Shown here piece by piece: positions 6,556-12,389 of a stretch of 15,724 nucleotides of DNA. The notes beneath the pieces are model-generated. The model saw only the letters and a list, made by a program, of their open reading frames with translations, was not told where the DNA came from and made no database searches. The stretch lies in NCBI GenBank assembly GCA_900556705.1, contig USPT01000008.1:1-15724 (forward strand). Direction: 5' to 3'. Within the stretch, counting starts at the first letter, position 1, and the number at the start of each line of letters is the position of its first letter. The position numbers and the translations under genes were made by a program. This DNA comes from an uncultured Collinsella sp. GTDB taxonomy: Bacteria; Actinomycetota; Coriobacteriia; Coriobacteriales; Coriobacteriaceae.

Positions 6556-7941
6556 CTAATCGATTTTGTTGTTGGTCAGACCGGCGCGGAACACGGTGGC
6601 GTCGCCATCGGCCTGGCTCGGATCGTAGAGGTTCAGGGCAGCCACGTACATGGCGGCAGCGGTGACCAGGTCGTCCTTGTAGGTGACCTCGTTGGGAGCG
6701 TGAGCCTGAGACTCGGCACCCGGGCCAAAGCCGACGCAGGGGATGCCGTAGCGGCCCTGGATGGAAACGCAGTTCGTGGAGAAGGTCCACTTGTCGCACA
6801 GCGGGCGACCGGCGCGCTTGTCCATGCTGGGCTCGCAGCCGATGCGCTCGTCACCGAACATGGCCTTGTGGGCGTCGACGAGGGCCTTGACGTGCGGAGC
6901 GGTCTCCTTGTTGATCCACGTGGGGAAGTAAGCCTCGGTCTCGTAGACCTCGCCGGTCCAGGACGGACGGTCATACATGTACATGGAGACCTTCACGTCG
7001 TCGCCGTACTTCTTGGCGGCCGGCAGGTTACGGATCTCGTCCAGGCAGGACTCCCAGGTCTCACCGGCGGTCATACGACGGTCGATGGAGATGGCGCAGG
7101 AGTCAGCGACAGCGCAGCGGCTGGGACTGGTGTAGAAGATCTGGCTGACGGTGCAGGTGCCGCGGCCCAGGAAGCGGGCATCCTCGTAGTGCTCGGGGTT
7201 GTACTTGGGGTCGAGCATCTTGACGAGGCCCTTGATGTCGGTCGACTCGTCGCAGCCGTTGTTGTTGAGGGCGCGGACGTCAGCGATGATGTCGGCCATC
7301 TTGTAGATGGCGTTATCGCCGCGGTCGGGAGCGGAGCCGTGGCAGGAGGTGCCGTGAACGTCGACACGGATCTCCATGCGGCCGCGGTGACCGCGATAGA
7401 TGCCGCCGTCGGTGGGCTCGGTGGAAATGACGAACTCGGGCTTAATGCCGTCCTTGTTGTAGATGTACTGCCAGCACATGCCGTCGCAGTCCTCTTCCTG
7501 GACGGTGCCGACGACCATGATCTTGTAGCCCTCGGGGATGAGGCCCATGTCCTTCATCATCTTGGCAGCGTAGGTAGCGGAAGCCATGCCGCCCTCCTGG
7601 TCGGAGCCGCCGCGGCCGTAGATGATCTCGTCGGTCTCGTAGCCCTCATAGGGATCGGCATCCCAGTTCTCGATGTTGCCGATGCCGACGGTGTCGATGT
7701 GGGAGTCGATGGCGATGATCTTGTCGCCCTCGCCCATAAAGCCCATGACGTTGCCCAGACCGTCGACCTTGACCTCGTCATAGCCAAGGCTCTCCATCTC
7801 GGCCTTGATGCAAGCGACAACCTCGCCCTCCTCGCAGGACTCAGAGGGGTGGGAGATCATAGCGCGCAGGAAGCGAGTCATGTCGGCGCGGTGAGACTCA
7901 GCAGCAGCCTTGATAGCGTCGAAATCGAGTTCTTTAGCCAT
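6556..7941 (-). CDS. ygeY: YgeY family M20 metallohydrolase
   Basis: This 461-residue M20/ArgE/DapE-type hydrolase fits the YgeY family linked to selenium metabolism. It is about 55 residues longer than E. coli YgeY as I recall, partly through a C-terminal extension. Metal-site motifs are intact: SHIDTV at 80-85 (His81, Asp83 catalytic), GRGGSDQEGG at 109-118 (bridging Asp114), VQEED at 147-151 (base Glu149, ligand Glu150) and STEPT at 173-177. The family cleaves amide or ureido bonds; here it probably releases an amino compound from a carbamoylated diaminopropionate-type intermediate (inference). The ATG at 7941 has GAAAGG 8-9 bases upstream. It follows ygeX after 74 bp. Codon use is strongly biased to C/G-ending codons, as in ygeX and ygeW, hinting at high expression. 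Confidence 0.88.
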   Translation of the reverse strand: MAKELDFDAIKAAAESHRADMTRFLRAMISHPSESCEEGEVVACIKAEMESLGYDEVKVDGLGNVMGFMGEGDKIIAIDSHIDTVGIGNIENWDADPYEGYETDEIIYGRGGSDQEGGMASATYAAKMMKDMGLIPEGYKIMVVGTVQEEDCDGMCWQYIYNKDGIKPEFVISTEPTDGGIYRGHRGRMEIRVDVHGTSCHGSAPDRGDNAIYKMADIIADVRALNNNGCDESTDIKGLVKMLDPKYNPEHYEDARFLGRGTCTVSQIFYTSPSRCAVADSCAISIDRRMTAGETWESCLDEIRNLPAAKKYGDDVKVSMYMYDRPSWTGEVYETEAYFPTWINKETAPHVKALVDAHKAMFGDERIGCEPSMDKRAGRPLCDKWTFSTNCVSIQGRYGIPCVGFGPGAESQAHAPNEVTYKDDLVTAAAMYVAALNLYDPSQADGDATVFRAGLTNNKID

Positions 7942-7981
7942 TGTTCATAACCTTTCAAACGAAGGAATCTACCTGTGAGGT

Positions 7982-8008
7982 GGCGGAGCGATACCTATTT
8001 ACTCCGCC
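7982..8008 (-). promoter_or_regulatory. Intercistronic hairpin between ygeX and ygeY
   Basis: GGCGGAG (7982-7988) and CTCCGCC (8002-8008) form a perfect 7-bp stem with a 13-base loop, starting 7 bp past the ygeX stop and ending about 40 bp before the ygeY ATG. No T-tract follows. It may stabilise the ygeX message or set the ratio of ygeX to ygeY. Confidence 0.4.
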
Positions 8009-8015
8009 CCAACGA

Positions 8016-9230
8016 TTAGCAAGTGGGATATTCGCCTTCCCAAACAATGCGGCGATACTGGTCGGGATCCGTATCGCCCTCGGTGGAGAAGCAGAGCACG
8101 GAGCTCGTCTTGTCCAGGCCGATGAGCTCCTTGAGCTCGGCGTACTCGGGATCGAGCATGAGGGTCTCGACCAGGCCGGTGGTCACAGCGCCGGACTCGC
8201 CGGAAATGACGCGCGGGTCGCCCTTCTCGGGAGCGCCCAGGGTGCGCATGCCGCGAGCGGTGACCCAGTCGGGGCAGGACACGAAGGCGGTGGCGTGGTT
8301 GCGCAGGATATCCCAGCCCAGAATGTTGGGCTCGCCGCAGCACAGACCGGCCATGATGGAAGGCATGTCGCCGTCCACGATGCGCGGATCGCCGTCGCCG
8401 GCGGCAGCGCCCTTGTACAGGCAGGCGGCAGGCGCGCACTCAGCCACGACGAAGGTGGGCGGGTTATCGGGATACAGGTTGGTGAAGTAGCCCACCACGG
8501 CGCCGGCGAGCGAACCCACGCCAGCCTGGACAAACACGTGGGTCGGGCGGTTGATGGCCATCTCGCGCAACTGCTCGGCAGCCTCGGAAGCCATGGTGCC
8601 GTAGCCCTCCATGATCCAAGACGGGATCTTCTCGTAGCCCTCCCAGGCGGTGTCCTGAACGATAACGCCGCGCTCGCAGGCGTCGGCCTCGGCGGCGGCC
8701 ATGCGCACGCACTCGTCGTAGTTGACCTCTTCAATGGTCACCGTGGCGCCCTCGGCGGCAATGTTATCGAAGCGGGGCTTGGTGGAACCCTTGGGCATGT
8801 GCACGACAGCCTTCTGGCCCAGCTTGTTGGCAGCCCATGCCACGCCGCGGCCATGGTTGCCGTCAGTGGCGGTAAAGAAGGTGGCCTGGCCAAAGTCCTC
8901 GGCCAGCTGATCGGAGGTCAGGTAATCGAAGGTGCAGTCGGCAACGTCCTTGCCGGTCTCGTCGGCAATGTAGTTGGCCATGGCAAACGAGCCGCCCAGG
9001 ACCTTAAAGGCGTTGAGGCCAAAGCGATAGCTCTCGTCCTTAACGCACAGGTTGGACAAGCCCAGGCGCGCGGCCTGGCCGTCCAGGCGGGCAAGCGGAG
9101 TGACGGTGTACTGGGGGAACGACTGGTGGAAGGCGCGGGCCTTCTTCACGTGGTCGAGACTCATGATTCCCAAGTGCTTGTCATCGCTCTTGGGCATCGT
9201 GTTGCCCGCCCACTGGATCTTATCGGCCAT
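8016..9230 (-). CDS. ygeX: Diaminopropionate ammonia-lyase
   Basis: This 404-residue PLP enzyme matches diaminopropionate ammonia-lyase (YgeX/DpaL; E. coli about 398 residues). It converts 2,3-diaminopropionate to pyruvate and two ammonia in the cytoplasm. The PLP lysine is most likely Lys76 in RFGLNAFKVLGG (69-80). TDGNHGR at 122-128 is the asparagine loop and AGVGSLAG at 236-243 the phosphate-binding glycine loop. CVKDESYRFG at 62-71 is the family signature. The ATG at 9230 has AAGGAG 8 bases upstream. It is the promoter-proximal gene of the minus-strand run and diverges from a PAS-type regulator, with duplicated operator-like motifs between them. Its position ahead of ygeY and ygeW makes it the likely final carbon-yielding step of the pathway. 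Confidence 0.93.
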   Translation of the reverse strand: MADKIQWAGNTMPKSDDKHLGIMSLDHVKKARAFHQSFPQYTVTPLARLDGQAARLGLSNLCVKDESYRFGLNAFKVLGGSFAMANYIADETGKDVADCTFDYLTSDQLAEDFGQATFFTATDGNHGRGVAWAANKLGQKAVVHMPKGSTKPRFDNIAAEGATVTIEEVNYDECVRMAAAEADACERGVIVQDTAWEGYEKIPSWIMEGYGTMASEAAEQLREMAINRPTHVFVQAGVGSLAGAVVGYFTNLYPDNPPTFVVAECAPAACLYKGAAAGDGDPRIVDGDMPSIMAGLCCGEPNILGWDILRNHATAFVSCPDWVTARGMRTLGAPEKGDPRVISGESGAVTTGLVETLMLDPEYAELKELIGLDKTSSVLCFSTEGDTDPDQYRRIVWEGEYPTC

Positions 9231-9322
9231 ACGGTGAACTCCTTAAGTCCTCTCTTGCCGGCCCCCGCATACGCGTTTCAGCCCGATCCCATTCACACGG
9301 CTGAACTTTTATGTGGATGCCA

Positions 9323-9388
9323 AACAAAAAGTTTGTTAGTAATGTTCTATCACACTTTTTGATTGGCATACCTAACGAATTGTTTGTT
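9323..9388. promoter_or_regulatory. Two operator-like motifs between ygeX and its regulator
   Basis: AACAAAAAGTTTGTT (9323-9337) and AACGAATTGTTTGTT (9374-9388) share AAC-N5-GTTTGTT in the same orientation, 51 bp apart, close to five helical turns. Each contains an AAC/GTT inverted core, and the first extends to the palindrome CAAAC-AAAAA-GTTTG (9321-9335). They are in the AT-rich centre of the 277-bp divergent region (9231-9507), where both promoters must lie. No convincing -35/-10 pair was found for either gene. The natural candidate binder is the adjacent PAS-HTH regulator. Confidence 0.55.
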
Positions 9389-9507
9389 GCCGTAATCGGT
9401 ACTTTTTCGCCGCCGAACGGTCATGAATTGCCTTGTTGATGGATTTGTTTGCGGTCAAGTGTGGTTTATGGCACAGTGAGCCCAAACTAATTTTTAGGAA
9501 GGTACCC

Positions 9508-10161
9508 ATGACCCCCGCACAGATTGAGTTTTACAAGCGCCTCGCACACGGCCTGGCGCTCCAATTTGGCCCCAACTGCGAAGTCGTCGTCCACGATCTG
9601 GAGACCGAGGACGTGGAACACTCCATCGTAGTGATCGAAAACGGCCACGTCAGCGGGCGCAAACTGGGTGACGGCCCCAGCCATATCGTGTTTGAGTCCA
9701 TGCACGAGGGCGCCACCGATGTACACGACCGCGAGCCGTACCTCACTAAAACCACCGACGGTAAGCTGCTCAAATCGTCGACGATCTTTATCCGCAACGA
9801 CGAGGGCAAGCCCGTCGGCATTTTGGGCATCAACTTTGACATTACGCTCATGAAGGCTTTTGAGCGTTCGCTCGACGCCTTTACCGGCACCGGCGGCACG
9901 GGCTACACCGAGCCCGAGCCCATTACCAAGAACATCGGCGACCTGCTCGAGGACCTGCTGCACGAGTGCGAGCAGTTTGTGGGCAAGCCCGCGGCACTCA
10001 TGACCAAAGACGAGCGCATTCGTGCCATTGGCTACCTCGACCGTCGCGGCGCCTTCCTCATTTCCAAGTCGAGCGAGCGTGCCTGCGAGTTCTTTGGCAT
10101 CTCTAAGTACAGCTTCTATAGCTACCTCAACGAGGCAAAGGCTGCCGCCGGCGACAAGTAG
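9508..10161 (+). CDS. YheO-like PAS / helix-turn-helix transcriptional regulator
   Basis: This 217-residue protein matches the YheO-type regulators (N-terminal PAS-like sensor, C-terminal helix-turn-helix), a group that includes DauR. The sensor region spans about residues 5-118, with GPNCEVVVHDL at 21-31, SVVIENGHVSGR-like sequence around 39-51 and GILGINFDIT at 104-113. The DNA-binding part is near 165-210, ending RACEFFGISKYSFYSYLNEA. The frame is open from 9433, but the ATG at 9508 is preferred because AGGAAGG lies 5 bases upstream and the family start follows. It is divergent from ygeX, so it probably senses a pathway metabolite and controls the catabolic genes (inference). A bulged hairpin (ACTCGC...GCGAGT, 10164-10200) follows the stop but lacks a clear T-tract. 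Confidence 0.85.
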   Translation: MTPAQIEFYKRLAHGLALQFGPNCEVVVHDLETEDVEHSIVVIENGHVSGRKLGDGPSHIVFESMHEGATDVHDREPYLTKTTDGKLLKSSTIFIRNDEGKPVGILGINFDITLMKAFERSLDAFTGTGGTGYTEPEPITKNIGDLLEDLLHECEQFVGKPAALMTKDERIRAIGYLDRRGAFLISKSSERACEFFGISKYSFYSYLNEAKAAAGDK

Positions 10162-10163
10162 GC

Positions 10164-10200
10164 ACTCGCCTGGATTGCCCCTCCCTTTTTGGGCGCGAGT
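10164..10200 (+). terminator. Bulged hairpin after the regulator
   Basis: ACTCGC (10164-10169) plus GCCC (10177-10180) pair with GGGC (10191-10194) plus GCGAGT (10195-10200), leaving a 7-base bulge on the left. A T5 run lies inside the loop, not after the stem, so this is at best a weak terminator. Confidence 0.3.
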
Positions 10201-10244
10201 TCTGGAAAGCACGAATCCGAGACCGAGCCGCTTGGGAAGTTCCA

Positions 10245-10250
10245 TATAAT
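10245..10250 (+). promoter_or_regulatory. Possible -10 box for the 329-residue membrane protein
   Basis: A perfect TATAAT lies 34 bases before the ATG at 10285, an ordinary distance. No recognisable -35 hexamer is found at 16-18 bases and there is no extended -10 TG, so the call rests on the single hexamer. Confidence 0.3.
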
Positions 10251-10284
10251 CGATGTCATTAGTATTTCGAAAGGATGGGACAGA

Positions 10285-11274
10285 ATGGCGTTGAGCAAGG
10301 CATCATGCACCGGTCGCGGATTGATTCCGGCAATTGGTGGACATGTGCACCGCATGTTCGATGAGGGTGAAGACGACCTGTTTTCGCTGAGCCTTGACGA
10401 CGTGATGGATGATCGCCCGTGGACCGCCGACGAACTCATGGGCGGCGGCGGGGCTCGCCCGTCAAGCCCCAATCCCGCACTTGCGCCTGAGCCCGTATCT
10501 GCGCCGACTCCTGCGCAGTCGCCTGTTTCGACGCCCGCGCCTACGCCCGCACCCACTTCGGCGCCCACGCCCGCTCCCCGCCCCGCAAGCGACCCGTCCG
10601 AGACGGCGGCATTTCTCGCAGCAGCGACGCAGGGCAAATCGGCCGACAGCACCGTTATGTACAGCGCCCAGCAGTTGCCTGTTCCCGCGGCACGCAAGCC
10701 TCCGGTCGCAAGGCTCGATGAGCCCGTTGCCCATCAGGTTGCCTACGATTCCTGGGCTGCAACCGATCTGGATGAGACCTCTACCGGCATGCCGGCGCTC
10801 GATGTTCCAGTTAACCCGCTTTTTGCCGCCAACACGAGCGCCGCGGACTATGAGGGCGGTGCGGCATATTCCGGTTATTCCGATGGCTATGCTGGCACCG
10901 GTCGCATCGAGACCGAGGATTATGGCACCGCATCGAGCGATTATCTCAACGATCCGTACGCCGCCACGCCTGCACCGGAATATGACCCGGAGGCCGCGTC
11001 CGCGCCGGCGTATACCAAAAGCACGGGCGAAGAGCGCTTCGCCGATTATTACGCCGAGGAAAAGGCGCTGCGTTTCTCGGAATTTCCGCAGGCAGTCAAG
11101 GTTGCCTTTATCGCCATTATCATTGCCCTGCTCGGTGTCATTGCGTTTGAGGGGTTCCAGCTGTTCCGCGGCCCCACCCAAGCGGAGTCGGAGACCCAGC
11201 AAAAAGAGGACGACAACCAGTACCTGGACATCAACACCCTCAAGGGCGACCCCAACGACGAGGACGACGAGTAG
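10285..11274 (+). CDS. Pro/Ala-rich single-pass membrane protein, uncharacterised
   Basis: This 329-residue protein is of no family I recognise. A short N-terminal region (1-55) ends in an acidic stretch (FDEGEDDLFSLSLDDVMDD). It is followed by a low-complexity linker rich in proline and alanine (about 60-102, repeats of APTPA type), then a disordered, tyrosine- and aspartate-rich middle (about 150-250). One membrane helix lies near 271-293 (VAFIAIIIALLGVIAFEGF), with a 35-residue tail ending in acidic residues (DPNDEDDE). There is no signal peptide, so the N-terminus is probably cytoplasmic and the tail outside (inference). The frame is open from 10189; the ATG at 10285 is chosen for its upstream AAAGGATG. 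It could be a cell-envelope or division-associated scaffold, but nothing in the sequence proves that. Confidence 0.7.
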   Translation: MALSKASCTGRGLIPAIGGHVHRMFDEGEDDLFSLSLDDVMDDRPWTADELMGGGGARPSSPNPALAPEPVSAPTPAQSPVSTPAPTPAPTSAPTPAPRPASDPSETAAFLAAATQGKSADSTVMYSAQQLPVPAARKPPVARLDEPVAHQVAYDSWAATDLDETSTGMPALDVPVNPLFAANTSAADYEGGAAYSGYSDGYAGTGRIETEDYGTASSDYLNDPYAATPAPEYDPEAASAPAYTKSTGEERFADYYAEEKALRFSEFPQAVKVAFIAIIIALLGVIAFEGFQLFRGPTQAESETQQKEDDNQYLDINTLKGDPNDEDDE

Positions 11275-11344
11275 CGAGGGCTGAAGGCGACCACAGGATC
11301 CCGCATCCAGCACCGACTTCTAAGTACTGTTTTGTCATCCAGCC

Positions 11345-11421
11345 ACACTTTTCCGAAGTTTTAAGGTGCCTATCTCGACACTTTTCCGTACTTTTACACG
11401 GCTGATTTCGACACTTTTCCG
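11345..11421. repeat. Three ACACTTTTCCG repeats at 33-bp period
   Basis: ACACTTTTCCG occurs at 11345-11355, 11378-11388 and 11411-11421, exactly 33 bp apart each time. The last two copies are preceded by CG. The 22-base intervals after copies 1 and 2 agree at about 13 positions (shared TTTTA and terminal TCG), so this is a diverged 33-bp tandem repeat whose 11-base core is kept. Roughly three helical turns of spacing would put all cores on one face of the DNA, as in an operator array. Confidence 0.75.
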
Positions 11422-11453
11422 GATGGAAGCCGAATAATCACTTGGGAAACCAA

Positions 11454-11483
11454 CGCCATCCGCGCGTCATTTCGCGGATGGCG
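11454..11483. terminator. Perfect 11-bp hairpin downstream of the membrane-protein gene
   Basis: CGCCATCCGCG (11454-11464) and CGCGGATGGCG (11473-11483) pair perfectly around an 8-base loop. Only CTTGATTT follows, so the T-tract is poor. It could end transcripts from the 329-residue gene, 180 bp upstream, or be an operator for the downstream unit. Confidence 0.4.
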
Positions 11484-11521
11484 CTTGATTTCTGTCCGTA
11501 CACGTTGATAGACCCCATCGT

Positions 11522-11545
11522 GCCCGCAAGGAGCGGGCGCGTTTT
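11522..11545 (+). terminator. Terminator-like stem abutting the riboswitch-like RNA
   Basis: GCCCGC (11522-11527) and GCGGGC (11533-11538) form a 6-bp stem with loop AAGGA, followed by GCG and four T residues (11542-11545). Those T residues are also the 5' strand of the riboswitch P1 helix. The stem is either a short intrinsic terminator for upstream transcription or an added helix stacked on the riboswitch. Confidence 0.4.
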
Positions 11546-11639
11546 ATCCAGAGTCGGGGTAGAGAGTTGGCTCCACGATCCCGACGCCAACCGGCCAAGA
11601 GGCACGGTGGCCCTGCCAATATCGATGAAAGGAGTCCGT
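11542..11639 (+). ncRNA. SAM-I-clan riboswitch-like leader RNA
   Basis: Folded by hand, this leader reproduces the SAM-I clan layout. P1 is TTTTATC (11542-11548) with GATGAAA (11624-11630). CAGAG follows P1, as in the SAM-I consensus. P2 is TCGGG (11554-11558) with CCCGA (11580-11584), containing a kink-turn: GA (11562-11563), stem GAG/CTC with loop TTGG (11567-11570), 3-base bulge CAC, then GA (11577-11578). CGCCAACC corresponds to the family's GGCAACC. P3 is ACCGGCC (11590-11596) with GGC-A-CGGT (11601-11608). Loop TTGG can pair with CCAA (11616-11619), the expected pseudoknot. P4 is absent and one conserved G is replaced by C. The Shine-Dalgarno GGAG (11631-11634) directly abuts P1, which suggests control of translation. 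The ligand is inferred from architecture only. Confidence 0.62.
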
Positions 11640-12065
11640 ATGGACAATTTCTCCGTGCGCAGTGAGCGCAACTTCCACAACCTGGCAGCCAAGCCAAAAC
11701 GAATGCATCTTCTGGACAAGCCGAACGGCTATGCCTCGGCCATGGTCAAGAGCAGTCTCCCCCACCAGATGCGCTTTACCGTGCAGGCGCTCGAGAAAGA
11801 GCTCTACACCGCCGGCGACCCGCACGTACTGCAGATCAAGCTGCTTGGAGACGACTCGCGCGAGCTGTCTAGCTGGAAGCTGTTTGCCGACGGCACGTGC
11901 GTCGCAAGCGGTTCGGGTGACTTTGCCCGCGAGTGCTTCTGCGAGGGAGCTGAGGTGTTTCTGGACCTGTGTCGCGACGCCGTCGAGACTGCCGAGCTGT
12001 GCCAGTGGAGCGAGAGGGAGTACGAGCTGTTGGGTGCCGCGCGCGGGATTGCGGGGGGGGTGTAG
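11640..12065 (+). CDS. Uncharacterised 141-residue protein under the riboswitch-like leader
   Basis: This 141-residue protein belongs to no family I recognise. It is soluble-looking, with no signal peptide or membrane segment, a basic N-terminal third (AAKPKRMHLLDKPNG at 16-30), a central QMRFTVQALEKELYTAGD helix and a cysteine-containing C-terminal half (Cys87, 99, 101, 111, 121). The frame is open from 11442, but the start at 11640 is clear: AAAGGAG ends 5 bases upstream and follows the leader RNA. A run of eight G residues (12053-12060) sits just before the TAG. Losing one G would extend the reading frame to 12393. If the leader does sense S-adenosylmethionine, the protein may belong to methionine or methyl-group physiology (inference). 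It stands alone; the next gene starts 325 bp later. Confidence 0.75.
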   Translation: MDNFSVRSERNFHNLAAKPKRMHLLDKPNGYASAMVKSSLPHQMRFTVQALEKELYTAGDPHVLQIKLLGDDSRELSSWKLFADGTCVASGSGDFARECFCEGAEVFLDLCRDAVETAELCQWSEREYELLGAARGIAGGV

Positions 12066-12389
12066 GAACAGAAGCCTCATGACGGTGGCCTCAGCTGGAA
12101 TGACGTATCGCTCGATAAATGATCTCAACAACGTAGCCGATGCGCCGCATTTCACCTCAAAGGCATTGAGCGATCAGGAGGCGTCCAGCATTTCTTTGAT
12201 ATCCCCAATTGATTGTTCCGAGAAAGTCTCTTCATGTCCTTATAATCGCCCTTACGAGAAACGTGGACGAGACAGGCGTCCATATGCCGTCTCTAAACTA
12301 ACGAGCCGTTCGCGGAAAGAACATCTGGCTAGCATGGGCCAAAGATATACTGGTATCGCTGCAACAATTATGGAAGATCGGCACCACCA
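12066..12389 (+). promoter_or_regulatory. 324-bp leader region before the surface protein gene
   Basis: This stretch is visibly less G+C-rich than its surroundings. One plus-strand frame is open from an ATG at 12079 to a TGA at 12393 that overlaps the next start. Its third positions are only about half C or G, it has no ribosome binding site and no recognisable product, so it is treated as noncoding. It contains TATAAT (12241-12246) without a good -35. Two mutually exclusive hairpins follow: TGGAC/GTCCA (12264-12268 with 12278-12282) and GAGAC-A-GGC/GCCGTCTC (12269-12277 with 12286-12293). TATACT (12346-12351) is a second possible -10 close to the gene. Confidence 0.4.

Larger units (their letters stand above)
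11275..11541. other. Structured intergenic region with repeats and hairpins
   Basis: With the riboswitch-like RNA that follows, 365 bases separate the membrane-protein gene from the 141-residue gene. The stretch holds the ACACTTTTCCG array, a perfect 11-bp inverted repeat and a terminator-like stem, each listed separately. A weak promoter candidate for the downstream RNA is TTGATT (11485-11490), 16 bases, GATAGA (11507-11512). No coding signal is seen. Confidence 0.6.

Noticed and set aside
217..9230. Possible selenocysteine codons or SECIS elements, given the selenium-linked genes
   Set aside because: All cluster genes read to full family length with ordinary stops. No in-frame TGA is needed to complete any motif.
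10480..10590. Short repeated GCGCCCACGCCCGC-like units
   Set aside because: They encode the Pro/Ala linker in frame and vary as codons do. They are not a DNA-level array or CRISPR.
12147..12160. GCATTTCACCTCAA resembling the arm of the palindromic element
   Set aside because: Only 12 of 14 bases match, there is no opposite arm, and the surroundings are unrelated; most likely chance.
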